Source: Paraburkholderia polaris
Lineage (GTDB): Bacteria > Pseudomonadota > Gammaproteobacteria > Burkholderiales > Burkholderiaceae
Assembly: GCF_012927345.1 (NCBI RefSeq)
Contig: NZ_JABBGJ010000030.1
Coordinates: forward strand, 1 to 64,000
Direction: 5' to 3'
Length of the DNA stretch: 64,000 nucleotides
Part shown: one piece after another, positions 1 through 9,438 of the stretch
Numbering within the stretch: position 1 is the stretch's first letter
Layout: each line of letters starts with the position of its first letter
Program-made: the position numbers and the translations under genes
Notes under the pieces: model-generated
What the model was told of the DNA's origin: nothing
The model's input: only the letters and a program-made list of their open reading frames with translations
The model's database searches: none

Positions 1-496
1 GTCCTCTTCCTTGCCCCAGATCGCGTCGGCTTTTTTTCGCAGGTTCAGCAGTGCCGCTGCCTCCGCACGGGCCGCATCAGCGCGTTTGAGCTGGCGTTCC
101 AGTTCGCGGATGCGCTTTTGCGCAGCCTTTGCCTCATTGCGCTGCGCCGCCGTCAGCTTCGGTGCAGGCACCCCCTTTGGCCTGCTCGCACGCCTCGCGC
201 CACTGCCGGACCTGCTCCGGATAAATGCCCTTGCTGCGGCAGTACTGTGAGGTCTCGATCTCGTTGAGCGACGCCGTCTCCAGCACCACCCTGAACTTGT
301 CGGCGCTTGACCATCGATCGCTGGTTTTGCCATTGCCCGGCATGAATTTCCCTGTCTGTCTTGCACTTTGCCGCCAGGTCCGTAGCGTCACCGTCGTGAT
401 GCCCGTCGCTCCTGACAACTCGATGACCGCACGATTGAACGGCGGCATCATCTGCTGGATCGCCCATTCCCGGGTTTCCGCTGAATAGCGTTTCAT
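1..496 (-). pseudogene. IS3-family transposase OrfA, frameshifted and cut by the window edge
   Basis: Reading leftward from the ATG at 496, the first ~107 residues are an IS3-type OrfA: a helix-turn-helix start (MKRYSAETREWAIQQM), then SSADKFRVVLETASLNE and YCRSKGIYPEQVRQWREAC. The frame stops early at 134. Shifting by one base at a run of five Cs on the + strand (171-175) restores the expected tail: VPAPKLTAAQRNEAK, an RIRELERQL coiled coil and LLNLRKKADAIWG. That frame is open to the left edge. The simplest reading is a one-base insertion that inactivated the gene. Programmed slippage at the G-run is possible but is not the usual IS3 site, which lies between OrfA and OrfB. The OrfB (integrase) part would lie outside the window. 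Confidence 0.75.
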
Positions 497-569
497 TTCC
501 CATTCGCTGTCCGCCCCCCATCTTTACATCAATCGGTTCGGGTGAGGCGACAACTAGCCTGACATGGAG

Positions 570-645
570 GGCAGGCAAAGAAAAGTAGGTGCCTGCCCCG
601 CACAGGGGCGACGCTAATAGACCAATAACAATTCAAGGAAAGGCC
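570..645. repeat. Left copy of 76-bp inverted repeat bracketing the cellulose block
   Basis: This stretch is the reverse complement of 18417-18492 with two mismatches in 76 bases. It includes GCAAAGAAAAGTAGG and CCCCGCACAGGGGCG, a repeat family I recognise from Burkholderia-type genomes. The right copy continues into a 15-bp palindrome, but this copy stops exactly at the point where the palindrome would fold back. Sequence of the transposase side begins there, so the insertion probably removed that half. Confidence 0.85.
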
Positions 646-834
646 AACACCGCAAGCAAACAGACATTAAGCGCCGCGCAGGCAAACAGATCAAGGAAAG
701 GCCAAAAAACCCAGATCAAGAAAAGCCCAACGCCACAGGCAAACAGACAACAAAGCGCCACGCAGGCAACAACCCAAAAAAAACGGCACCGCCAAAAAAA
801 CCACCACCAACCCCGCCGCCAAAGACAAAAAACC
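646..834. other. Degenerate inner part of the inverted repeat, no gene
   Basis: This A- and C-rich stretch lies between the repeat core and the bcsC stop codon. From about 674 it continues to match the reverse complement of the DNA just inside the right copy (about 18350-18416), with AGATCAAGAAAAGCCCAAC and GCGCAGGCAA blocks in the same order. Bases 646-703 look like a partial duplication of the same blocks (CAAGCAAACAGACA...GCGCCGCGCAGGCAAACAGA). No ribosome site or plausible protein is seen. It may contribute to transcription termination after bcsC. Confidence 0.6.
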
Positions 835-3800
835 CTAATTCGACAACGACAAATACGGCGAACTAAGCGGCGTAGGCGGAAACGGCTGCAAGCCCGTCTG
901 TTTACTAAAGCTATACCGCACATAAACAGCAGCGAGCCACTCGCGATATTCATAAGCATTGCCGAGCGAGGCAGTCGCCCCAAACGCCAACTGCGGCGCC
1001 AGTTGATATTCCCCCACCGCGCTAAGCGAATAAGAAACCCCAGTCTTACTCTGCCCAGGATAAACCGCACCACTATCCACACCCGTACCGATGAATTTGG
1101 CTTCCGCCGCCGCATTGCTCTGGAGGCCAGGGTCGAGCGGGAAGTAGTTCGACGGATCCTGCCGGTAATGCTGCACGCCGATCGACCCCTTCACGTCATA
1201 GGTGAACGCGCCATTGCGCCCAGTCCACTCCACCGGCAAATTCAGGATCATGTACTGTTGCGGACTGAAGTAGCCGCCCTGACCATAGGTGAAGTACGAC
1301 AGGTTATTGTTATAGGACATCAGTGTCGTGTTCACGCCGATAGTCAGCGTCTGATCAGCATCCTTCAACAAGCGCGTGTAGACACCGCCGCCGCCTTTGA
1401 TCGCGTTATTGCTCGCGACATGATCGCCCATGTAGTGCTGGTACGCGGCGTTCACATACAGGCCGCTGGTGCCGTCATCCCATGCAAGGCTGGCAAGGCC
1501 GCCGTTGGAGGTGACGCCGCCCCACTCGAGGCCGGAGCCCGAGTCGCGCGCGCCGGCATACGACAGCAAGCTGTCAGTCACCGCGCGGCGCGCGACGGCC
1601 AGTGAATACGACACCTTGTCAGTAATGGCGCCGTTGTATTGCAAGCCGGCCACGACGGTCTTCTCGGGGAAACCAAGCGGCGTCACGCCGACATCGCCGC
1701 TAAAGCCGCGGTTTTCGTAGCCGAGCGACAACCCCACGCCACTGGCGGTCTGGCTGCCATAGATGTTGTTGCCAGCAATCGCAGCCGAGGCGGACGTGCT
1801 ATTGGACAGCCCCGCGCCAAATCGCGCGAGCGTCGACACGTTGCCCGAGGCGGTGCCGGCATCCAGCGTAACCGGAGTTGCCGTCACAATGACGTGGCCG
1901 TTGCCGGCCTTGATACGCCCTTGAATGGGCGCTTCAATATCCGTCAACGTCGACAGGCCGTCTTCGCCCTCACGGTTGCGGAACACGATCCCGCCCGACA
2001 CGGTGCTCGATTGCTCGCGATTGACCTGAGCAAGTTCTTCGGCGACACCGAGCGTCTGCGTGTTGGCGACGTTCGGCTGCGGGTAGTTGCCGCCGTTGCC
2101 GTTCGCGCCGGGTTGTTGCGGGTAATACGGCTGCGCATAACCGGTCGGCGGCTGCGGAATGTACGGCTGCTGTTGCTGCGCGTAATAACCGGAGCCCTGA
2201 TTCGGATACGGCTGATAGGGCTGCTGACCGTAAGCCTGCTGCGGCGGATACGGTTGATAAGGCTGCTGCGCATAGCCCTGTTGTTGCTGCGGATAAGGCT
2301 GCTGCGCATACGGCTGCTGGCCGTAGTAGGGCTGTTGCTGCTGCGGATAGCCTTGCTGCTGCCCATATGGCGCCTGCGCATAGGCTTGCGCGTTGCGGCT
2401 GCTCTTCGACGTACTTTGCTTCTTGCTGGCCGAGTGTTTCGTGCTCGTGGCCGAGTTCGTGGAACGCGGCTGTTGCATCGAACCGGCATTGGCTTGCGCT
2501 TCCCGTGCCGCAGGCGACATCGGCCATGGCGTGGCCGCGTAGCCGTCCGGTGCACCATACGGCGCTTGTTGCGGATAGGGCGCTTGTTGCTGATATTGCG
2601 CTTGTTGCGGATAACCAGCCTGTTGCGGGTAGCTGGCCTGTTGCGGATAACCCGGCTGCTGCGGATACGCCGGGTTGTACTGCTGTTGCGGGGCCTGCTG
2701 CATCGGCGGCATCTGCGTTTGCATCTGCGGCTGGCCTTGACCCGGATACGGTTGCAACGGCGCGCCCGACTGGCTCGACCCGTTGGTCTCCTGGCCGTAG
2801 CCCCCGGTGTTGGCACCGGGACGCGGCGCGTTATAGGGAACGGCGGTGGGCGCGGCGTTGGGCACATACGGCTGCGCAGGCGCCGTATAAGGCGCGACGT
2901 AAGGCGCGGGCTGCGAGGGTGGCGGATAGTTCGGCACGGTCTGTGACGGCAAGGAGGACTGCGAGTACGGAAGCGATGCACGCGCGGCATTGGAGCCGCC
3001 GCCCGCAAGCGCGGCGTTGTCGGCGTCGGTCGGCGTGACCGTTTTACCTTCGAAGGGATTGGTGCCCGGCAGCGGCGTCGCGCCGATCCGGCGCATCGCG
3101 ACTTCCCAGCCACGCGGCACGTTGCTCGGCGCATTGGCGCGTGGCGCGTTGGCCATCAGCGGCGTATTGGCCGCAACCAGCGAGCGTTGCAGATAAGTCG
3201 ACGCAAGCGACAGCTTGCCTTCGGCGCGATACATGCGGCCGACCGTAGCCAGCACGCCCGGATCGCCGGGCGCCGCGGCAAGCGCCTGATTGGCGAGCGA
3301 TTCGGCGTAGCTGAACTGTTTCGCACCGACCGCCGCGGGGATGGTCGCCTGCAGCAGGTTAAGGTCGTCGGGCTTGCGCTGCAGCGCGACGCGGTAACTG
3401 GCGAGCGCGTTGCGGTCGTCGCCGGCGCTCGAGTAGAGGCGGCCGAGGGCGGCTTGCAGATCGGGATTGTCAGGCATCGCCGCAAGCCACGGGGCGATCA
3501 CGTCGTAGGCGCTGGCAAGGTCGCCGCGCTGACGCACCGCGTCGCATTGCTTGATGACGATACCCAGATTCAGATTGCCAAAATCCGTGCGCTGCTGCGG
3601 CGTCAATTGCATCGACGCGAGCCGCCGCATCACCATGCCGAGTTCGGCTTCCTGCTGCGTGGCGGACAGAATGCCCGCGTATTGCAGCAATAAATCGGTG
3701 TTGCCGGGCGCGGCGTTCATCGCGCTACGTACGAGGCTCAACGCGCGATTCGGGTCGCCGGCCTGCTGATACGCGGTGGCGATTACGCCGATCAGTTCGG

Positions 3801-5664
3801 GGCTGTTGCCCGCAATCGGTTCGGCCGCGTACAACGTCGCCAGCGCTTGTTGCGACTGGCCGTTGCGCGCCATCCGCGTCGCGAGGTCGGCCTGCTGATG
3901 CACCCACAAGCGGTGCTGCAAGGTCGTCATCGCGTCGGTGCGTTGTGCGACCGGAATCCGTTCGAGTTGCGCGAGACCGGCTGCCCAGTCCTGCGTTTCC
4001 GCCGACAGCAACGCGCTCGCATACAGCGCGTCGGTCATGTCGGGATGCGCGGCGAGCAGGCCGTCCATCATGCTGCGGGCATTCGCAACCGCGCCCTGGC
4101 GCACGTAAATGCGCGCGAGGTCCAGACGCAGCCAGGGATCGTCGGGGGTGTTCAGCAGCGCATCTTCGAACAGGCTGCGCGCGCTGCCGAGATCGCCGCG
4201 CGCTTCGGCTGCGCGCGCCTGCGCTGCCTGCGCTTCGCCGCGCAGACGGTTGATGCCGCCGGCCTTCGACTGTTGTTCGCTGTTCAACTGATTGGCGAAT
4301 TGCAGCGCTTCGTCGCCGCGGCCTTGCGCGGCAAGCGCGCCGACGAGGCCGCGAATCGCATCGGGATTGTCGGCCTGGCGGCGCAATGCCATCCGGTAGG
4401 CCTGCTCCGCGCCGACCGGGTCGCCGTTCGACAGCAGCATTTCGCCAAGCAGCACCTGCGCGGTGACGTCGGACGGATTCAGTGCGATCGCGCGTTCGAA
4501 CAGCGACTTCGCCTTCGCGAACTCGCCATTGCTGCGCGCGCCGATCGCGTCGCTGGTATAGGTCCAGTAGGTCGCGCTATCGAGCGCGGTTTTCCAGCGC
4601 GCCGGATTGCCGCTGCGCGACGCACGTTCGAGATAGTTGCGGGCTTCGGCGAATTTTTCCTGCTTCAACGCGGCGATCCCCATGCCGCCGAGCGCGTCGG
4701 TGTCGTTCGGACTATTCGCCAGTACTGACGAAAACTTCGCGCGTGCCGTGCCGAGGTCGCCACGATCGAGCGCGGCGAAACCGTCGGCGATGGTGCGGCC
4801 GCGGGCGTCGACGGCGGCATTTTCCTGGGCGCGATCGCGGGCCGCCTTGTCCTGCTGAACCATCGACTCGAAGCGCGCCTTGACCGCGGCGTCGTCGGGT
4901 GCGCCTTGCAGATAGGCTTCGTACATCGCGGCATCGGAAGGCCGTGCGTCGAGCCATAACAGTGCCTGCCGCCAGCTCTTCTTCGCCGACGCGCCGACGG
5001 TGCTGTCGCCGGCGAGTTTCTGCAGCCGCGCGATACCGTCGCGTCGTGTCACATCGCGATACGTCAGATGCTGTGCATAAGCGAGGGCGTAGCGCGGGTC
5101 GTCGGGATTGTCGCGCGCGAGTTGTTCGAGGCCGCGGCGTGCCTGGTCCCAGCCTTGCGGTGTGGCCGACAGCGCCTGGTAATATTCGAGCTGCAGTGCT
5201 GGCGTGGCCGGCTTGCCGTTCAACGCGCGCTGATACTCCTCGACCGCACTCGCGCTTTGGCCGCTTTGCGCAAGCCGCCGCGCGTCATTGACGCTCTGGT
5301 CGCGCAGGCTCGATTCGCCAAGACGCCGACCCAGTTCGTCGAGATTCGGATAGTTCGGCGCGACCGCTTTCAGGCGCGCCAGATATTGCTGCGCGCCCGC
5401 GCCGTCCTTGCGGTCGGCGAGCACCATGCCCATGCCGAAGAGCGCATCGGGCTGTTTCGGGTCGATGCGCAACACCTTCTGCCACGCCTGCTCGGCGAGG
5501 TCGCCGCGGTGATGCGATTGCCAGTACTTGCCCTGATCGATCAGCACGTTCAGCGGATCCTTCGACTCCTGCGCCAACGCGTCAGGCGAAGCCATCGCCA
5601 CGCAGCAGACGGCCGTGAGGCTCAGCGCGAACCGCAATGAAAACGCGAGGGCGCTCAGTCGCAT
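835..5664 (-). CDS. bcsC: Cellulose synthase outer-membrane exporter BcsC, with long P/Q/Y-rich linker
   Basis: BcsC spans periplasm and outer membrane and forms the exit channel for cellulose. The product is about 1609 aa; E. coli BcsC is about 1157 aa. After a signal peptide (MRLSALAFSLRFALSL...ALA-QES) come tandem TPRs over roughly residues 30-870, with repeats such as DALFGMGMVLADRKDGAGA. Residues ~900-1200 are low complexity, with YPQQA- and PYGQQ-type units and a short Ser/Lys stretch. From ~1200 the BCSC C-terminal beta-barrel follows (VSGGIVFRNREGEDGLS...VYVRYSFSK). I chose ATG 5664 because it precedes the signal peptide and overlaps the bcsZ stop by 10 bases. The open frame extends further upstream, but that part reads as the bcsZ shadow. 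The extra length is almost wholly the linker. Last gene of the operon. Confidence 0.95.
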   Translation of the reverse strand: MRLSALAFSLRFALSLTAVCCVAMASPDALAQESKDPLNVLIDQGKYWQSHHRGDLAEQAWQKVLRIDPKQPDALFGMGMVLADRKDGAGAQQYLARLKAVAPNYPNLDELGRRLGESSLRDQSVNDARRLAQSGQSASAVEEYQRALNGKPATPALQLEYYQALSATPQGWDQARRGLEQLARDNPDDPRYALAYAQHLTYRDVTRRDGIARLQKLAGDSTVGASAKKSWRQALLWLDARPSDAAMYEAYLQGAPDDAAVKARFESMVQQDKAARDRAQENAAVDARGRTIADGFAALDRGDLGTARAKFSSVLANSPNDTDALGGMGIAALKQEKFAEARNYLERASRSGNPARWKTALDSATYWTYTSDAIGARSNGEFAKAKSLFERAIALNPSDVTAQVLLGEMLLSNGDPVGAEQAYRMALRRQADNPDAIRGLVGALAAQGRGDEALQFANQLNSEQQSKAGGINRLRGEAQAAQARAAEARGDLGSARSLFEDALLNTPDDPWLRLDLARIYVRQGAVANARSMMDGLLAAHPDMTDALYASALLSAETQDWAAGLAQLERIPVAQRTDAMTTLQHRLWVHQQADLATRMARNGQSQQALATLYAAEPIAGNSPELIGVIATAYQQAGDPNRALSLVRSAMNAAPGNTDLLLQYAGILSATQQEAELGMVMRRLASMQLTPQQRTDFGNLNLGIVIKQCDAVRQRGDLASAYDVIAPWLAAMPDNPDLQAALGRLYSSAGDDRNALASYRVALQRKPDDLNLLQATIPAAVGAKQFSYAESLANQALAAAPGDPGVLATVGRMYRAEGKLSLASTYLQRSLVAANTPLMANAPRANAPSNVPRGWEVAMRRIGATPLPGTNPFEGKTVTPTDADNAALAGGGSNAARASLPYSQSSLPSQTVPNYPPPSQPAPYVAPYTAPAQPYVPNAAPTAVPYNAPRPGANTGGYGQETNGSSQSGAPLQPYPGQGQPQMQTQMPPMQQAPQQQYNPAYPQQPGYPQQASYPQQAGYPQQAQYQQQAPYPQQAPYGAPDGYAATPWPMSPAAREAQANAGSMQQPRSTNSATSTKHSASKKQSTSKSSRNAQAYAQAPYGQQQGYPQQQQPYYGQQPYAQQPYPQQQQGYAQQPYQPYPPQQAYGQQPYQPYPNQGSGYYAQQQQPYIPQPPTGYAQPYYPQQPGANGNGGNYPQPNVANTQTLGVAEELAQVNREQSSTVSGGIVFRNREGEDGLSTLTDIEAPIQGRIKAGNGHVIVTATPVTLDAGTASGNVSTLARFGAGLSNSTSASAAIAGNNIYGSQTASGVGLSLGYENRGFSGDVGVTPLGFPEKTVVAGLQYNGAITDKVSYSLAVARRAVTDSLLSYAGARDSGSGLEWGGVTSNGGLASLAWDDGTSGLYVNAAYQHYMGDHVASNNAIKGGGGVYTRLLKDADQTLTIGVNTTLMSYNNNLSYFTYGQGGYFSPQQYMILNLPVEWTGRNGAFTYDVKGSIGVQHYRQDPSNYFPLDPGLQSNAAAEAKFIGTGVDSGAVYPGQSKTGVSYSLSAVGEYQLAPQLAFGATASLGNAYEYREWLAAVYVRYSFSKQTGLQPFPPTPLSSPYLSLSN
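2140..2710 (-). repeat. Imperfect in-frame tandem repeats encoding YPQQA/PYGQQ units in BcsC
   Basis: The DNA repeats short units of about 12-24 bases built on tgctgcggata / cttgttgcggata. Translated on the minus strand they give 6-residue steps such as GYPQQA, SYPQQA, GYPQQA, QYQQQA, PYPQQA, and a second tract of PYAQQ/PYPQQQQ. The unit lengths keep the reading frame, so copy-number change would lengthen or shorten the linker without a frameshift. Confidence 0.8.
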
Positions 5665-6863
5665 GCATTTCTCCAACTCGGCACGAGACGGCCGGCTTCG
5701 TCGAAACGATAGCGGCCGTCGATAAATCCGGTGCCGAACAAGCCCAGCACACGATCGTAATAGACAGGTTCGCGGCCCGGCACGCTGGTGTCGAGCACGG
5801 CGAGATGGGTGCGCGCGAGACCGAGGCCGCGCTCGTCGCCGAGTGCCTTGAAGTACGGCGCGAGCGCGCCCCAGTAGCTCAACGGTCCTTCGCCGCTTGC
5901 CGTGCCGGTGGTCGACGAAACCTTCTCGGGTGGGATGCCGGTTTGCGCCACCTTCGCGCGCATGCCGCCGAGCGCCGCGAGCCAGGGTTTGGCGAGCGGA
6001 TCGGCGGGCGAGGCGAGGCCGGCCCACAGGTAGACCCGGATCGCGTCATAACTGCCCGTGTCGCCTTCTTTCGAGTCGACCACGAACTGGCCGTTCTGCC
6101 ACGCCGCCCAATCGGGCGCGAAGCCTAGCGGCGCAGTGGTCTTGATCAGCTTGTAGGCGCTGTCGGCGAGCTTGGCCCACGGACCGTTCGGTACCTCGTG
6201 AGCAAGTGCGCGCAGCACCGGCAAGGGCAGATAGCTCGGATTCAGGCGCGTCACGCCACCCTCCTTGAAGCCCTGCGATCCGGGCAGCAGCATCGGGCCG
6301 ACGCCCGGCAGCGTGGTCATTTCCTGGCGAGCGATCTGTGCGGCGAGCGCCTGACCGAGTTGCGTATAACCTGCCTCATGCCAGAGGCGGCCGGCCTGCA
6401 GCAGATCGTAGGCGATCCACAGGTCGGAGTCGGACGCGGAATTTTGATCGAGTACGCCGAACGAGCCGTCCGGTTTCTTACCCCATAGCCATGACGGCAG
6501 CCGCACGTTTTGCGGGTCGAACTGATTGCCCGCGAGATTCGTGCGGGTCCAGTTGAGCAACCGGTCGAAAGTCGCGCGGTCGTTCGCGACCAGCGCGAAG
6601 AACAGGCCATATGACTGGCCTTCCGAGGTGGTTTTCAGCTGGGGTGACGAGTAGTCGATCACGCGGCCATCGGCCTGCACGAAGTGTTCGACGAACGTGC
6701 GGTACGCCGGCCAGTCGTTGTTGCACGGACCCGCCTGACCTGGCGTCGAAGTGGTCTGGGCCACCTTGGTGAAACTCGCAAAACTCGTGGCCGCAGCGAG
6801 GACAAGGCCCAAGCCAAGCCCGAGCGTCAGCGCCACGCGTGTCTTATTGATTCCAACCCGCAT
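5655..6863 (-). CDS. bcsZ: Periplasmic endo-1,4-beta-glucanase BcsZ (GH8)
   Basis: BcsZ is a periplasmic cellulase that trims the nascent glucan and is needed for normal cellulose export. The 402-aa product has an N-terminal signal segment (TLGLGLGLVLAAATSFA) and a glycoside hydrolase family 8 body. The proton-donor motif TSEGQSYG is at about residue 80, and the second acidic motif GSYDAIRVYLW is at about 270. Length matches the family (E. coli about 368 aa). It lies 10 bases after bcsB and overlaps the bcsC start. Both catalytic acids are present, so it should be active. Confidence 0.95.
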   Translation of the reverse strand: MRVGINKTRVALTLGLGLGLVLAAATSFASFTKVAQTTSTPGQAGPCNNDWPAYRTFVEHFVQADGRVIDYSSPQLKTTSEGQSYGLFFALVANDRATFDRLLNWTRTNLAGNQFDPQNVRLPSWLWGKKPDGSFGVLDQNSASDSDLWIAYDLLQAGRLWHEAGYTQLGQALAAQIARQEMTTLPGVGPMLLPGSQGFKEGGVTRLNPSYLPLPVLRALAHEVPNGPWAKLADSAYKLIKTTAPLGFAPDWAAWQNGQFVVDSKEGDTGSYDAIRVYLWAGLASPADPLAKPWLAALGGMRAKVAQTGIPPEKVSSTTGTASGEGPLSYWGALAPYFKALGDERGLGLARTHLAVLDTSVPGREPVYYDRVLGLFGTGFIDGRYRFDEAGRLVPSWRNACD

Positions 6864-6873
6864 ATCAGTCCTA

Positions 6874-9435
6874 TCAGTCCCTTAGGCGGCGCGCGGCGAT
6901 CGAGCGCAGCGTCCGGTAGAACAGGCCCGCGATGATCAGCGCGGCGAGCACACCGCCCAGCATCAGCAACAGCGGATGCGACGACAGCGCCCAGCGCAGA
7001 TACTCTTGCGGCGACAAACGGCCGACATAGTACGCTTCGCCGTTCGACGTGATGGTGACGGTGCGGCCGTGGATCACGGCCATCGCGCCTTGAATCTCCG
7101 GCAGCACGTCGGCGTCGAGCAGGGCGGTGGACAGATCGGCGTCCGACTGGCCGGCTGCGCTCACCAGCGCGACGGCGCTGCGGTTCTTCTGCAGCGGCGA
7201 TTCAAAACCGGTCAGCAGCGCATCGCCGTTCGAACTCACGAGCGTCAGGTCGGCACGCGCCGGCGAGCGTTCGACACCGCGCTCGCCATGCCACCAATCC
7301 TCGAGCTTGAAGACAATGTCTGAGAGCGCGAACGTGCGCGAATCGCCGTCGCTGGAGAACGGCATCGACTTGGCCCAGCGCTGCAGCAGCGGTTGACGGC
7401 CGGGTGCGCCGAAAATCAGCAGGTCCTTGTTGGCGTACTTGTCGACGTCGTCGGGCGTGCCGACGGTGACGCCATTCACCGGGTAACCCGTCGATGCGCC
7501 CATGCGGCCCATGGTCAGCAGGTACAGGCTGTAGTCGCTCGAATCGGCCTCGTTCGGCAGAATCACCGCGGTCTCGGAGAGGTCGGCCATCCGCGTGAAC
7601 GGGAAACCGCTGTTGGCGAATGCCGCCAGATCGGGCAGCGCCATGTAATGCGGGAACGACGACAGGTCGATGGTCGAGTTCGGATCGATTGCGCCGACCA
7701 CGTTTTCCAGCAGACGGCCGTGACATTCGCCGGTGTTCGGAATGTCGTAATAGAAATGCAGGCGCACTTGCGCGCGCGGCGTCAGTAGCAGTGGCGGAAT
7801 ATAGACTGTGCGACGCGCTTCGGCGGTCTTGTCCGGCAACACGCGCGCGAAGTAATGGCTCAGCTCGAATATGGAGGCCGACTCGGCCGGAATCGGCAGC
7901 GCCTGCACGAAGCCGTCATTGACACCGACGTTCAGCGACGAACGGTCCCGCAGCGGACGCACTGTGTAGCGATAGCGCAGATCGATCGGCGCGCCCTTGG
8001 TGTGCCACATGAACAGATCGGGCGGGACGCGCAGATTCACGCGCACGGCGTCGGCGTCGTAGCCGGACACGGTCAGGTCGCGCGCGTCGGCGAGTTCGCC
8101 GAAACGCACGGGGCGGTTAGTGGGCAGCCAGTTTGGCGCGTCGTACGGCGCACGCGGCGCGAGTTCGTTCAACTGCGTGATCGTCGCGCTCGGGCCGGTC
8201 AGCGTGTTCTGGCCGATGCCGAGTGCTTTGGCGGCGGTTTTCAGTTCGGCTTCAGTGCGGCCGAGCACGAGCAGCAGCTTGCCGCGTGCCGGCGCTTCAC
8301 GATCGACCACGGCGATAGTCGGGCCGGAAATCGCCGGAATCGTCACGCCGGCCGGACGTTGGTCGTCGGTCGCGAATACCACCGCGTTACCCGACAGCGG
8401 TGCGTTATCCAGTTGTGCGGGAAATACTGCGCCGCGATAGCCTGCGAGCGCGCCGAACCATGACGCGACGATGCCGCCGGCTTCGAGCGTAGCGGCGCCG
8501 GGTTTTTGCGGGAACACGAACGGCAACTCGAGACGGCGCACGTCGCGGCGGTCGAAGAACGGCTGCGGCAATGCCGCCAGGTCCGGCTTGCTGGCGAGCG
8601 ACGCATAGGTCAGATCGAGCGAACTCGCATTGCTGACGGTGGCCCACAGCGAAGAATTCGCCGGGTCTTCGCAGCTCGTCGTGTAGTGACCGATCAACTG
8701 CACGTTCAGGTGGTTGAATTCGGTGATGAAGCGCGGATCGATCGAGACGTCGCGGGCCACCAGCATGCCGGCCTGTTCGCGCGGCACGGGCAGCGTCGCG
8801 GCGACTTCGCCGTTCACCAGCACTTTCAGCTGGGAAATATTCGCGAGCAGCGCGGGCGAGTAGCTATAGACCAGATGCAGGATCGCGCCCGTCACCACTT
8901 CGTCGCTGCGCACGGAAAACGCGACGCCGTTCTGGCCGTCGGTGCCGCGCAGTTGCAGCGGATCGTGCGCGCCAAGGTCGGCGAAGGTAAGCGTCTGACG
9001 GCGGCCGCCCGGCACCAGCGTGCCCGGTTCGGCGGTGGTCGGCGTTCTGATACCCAGGGCTTTCACCGACGACGGGGCGAGCGCCGGCGTGGGTGTGGCC
9101 AACTGGGCTTGCGCGATGGTGTTCGGATCGTAGGGGACGGCCGCGCTCGGCGCGGGCACACTCCCCACGCCGGTGGCGACGCGCGCAGCCGGCGCGCCCT
9201 GGGCCGCTGCCGCCTGCCCGGCTTGTGATGCGCTCGCGCCGCTCATGGCCGCCGCGGCCACTTCGGCCGCCGAAGCCAGCGGCGCCGCCAACGCGGTCTG
9301 CAACGCGAGCCAGCAGGCGACGCCGCGCATCAGCCGCTGCGAGCGGGGGCGTCTAAACAGACGCGTCTCCGGTTCCATCCCACTGCGCTCGTGATTCGAG
9401 CGTTCGACGTTTGACTTCGCCATCCTGTTGCCCAT
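6874..9435 (-). CDS. bcsB: Cellulose synthase regulatory/periplasmic subunit BcsB
   Basis: BcsB is the periplasmic partner of BcsA. It guides the glucan with its carbohydrate-binding and flavodoxin-like domains and anchors to the synthase by a C-terminal transmembrane helix. The 853-aa product has a hydrophobic export segment near residues 35-55 and an Ala-rich stretch to ~110. The BcsB core follows (TFADLGAHDPLQLRGTDG, YTTSCEDPANSSLW, FPHYMALPDLAAFANSGFPFTR). A final helix (LLLMLGGVLAALIIAGLFY) precedes a basic tail. The ATG at 9435 is 3 bases after the bcsA stop; an in-frame ATG four codons later is also possible. Confidence 0.94.
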   Translation of the reverse strand: MGNRMAKSNVERSNHERSGMEPETRLFRRPRSQRLMRGVACWLALQTALAAPLASAAEVAAAAMSGASASQAGQAAAAQGAPAARVATGVGSVPAPSAAVPYDPNTIAQAQLATPTPALAPSSVKALGIRTPTTAEPGTLVPGGRRQTLTFADLGAHDPLQLRGTDGQNGVAFSVRSDEVVTGAILHLVYSYSPALLANISQLKVLVNGEVAATLPVPREQAGMLVARDVSIDPRFITEFNHLNVQLIGHYTTSCEDPANSSLWATVSNASSLDLTYASLASKPDLAALPQPFFDRRDVRRLELPFVFPQKPGAATLEAGGIVASWFGALAGYRGAVFPAQLDNAPLSGNAVVFATDDQRPAGVTIPAISGPTIAVVDREAPARGKLLLVLGRTEAELKTAAKALGIGQNTLTGPSATITQLNELAPRAPYDAPNWLPTNRPVRFGELADARDLTVSGYDADAVRVNLRVPPDLFMWHTKGAPIDLRYRYTVRPLRDRSSLNVGVNDGFVQALPIPAESASIFELSHYFARVLPDKTAEARRTVYIPPLLLTPRAQVRLHFYYDIPNTGECHGRLLENVVGAIDPNSTIDLSSFPHYMALPDLAAFANSGFPFTRMADLSETAVILPNEADSSDYSLYLLTMGRMGASTGYPVNGVTVGTPDDVDKYANKDLLIFGAPGRQPLLQRWAKSMPFSSDGDSRTFALSDIVFKLEDWWHGERGVERSPARADLTLVSSNGDALLTGFESPLQKNRSAVALVSAAGQSDADLSTALLDADVLPEIQGAMAVIHGRTVTITSNGEAYYVGRLSPQEYLRWALSSHPLLLMLGGVLAALIIAGLFYRTLRSIAARRLRD

Positions 9436-9438
9436 AGA

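Noticed and set aside
589..1605. A 338-codon open frame on the + strand over the repeat and the end of bcsC
   Set aside because: It starts in the repeat, is Arg/Gln-rich and shows no family. It overlaps the conserved BcsC barrel antisense.
2140..2700. Regular short repeats that could suggest a CRISPR-like array
   Set aside because: Units are imperfect, lack spacers of constant size and keep the bcsC reading frame, so they are protein-coding repeats.
1639..2946. A 435-codon open frame on the + strand, rich in LLRIRLL repeats
   Set aside because: It is the antisense of the bcsC low-complexity repeats. The repeats exclude stop codons by composition, there is no ribosome site, and the opposite strand encodes a clear BcsC.
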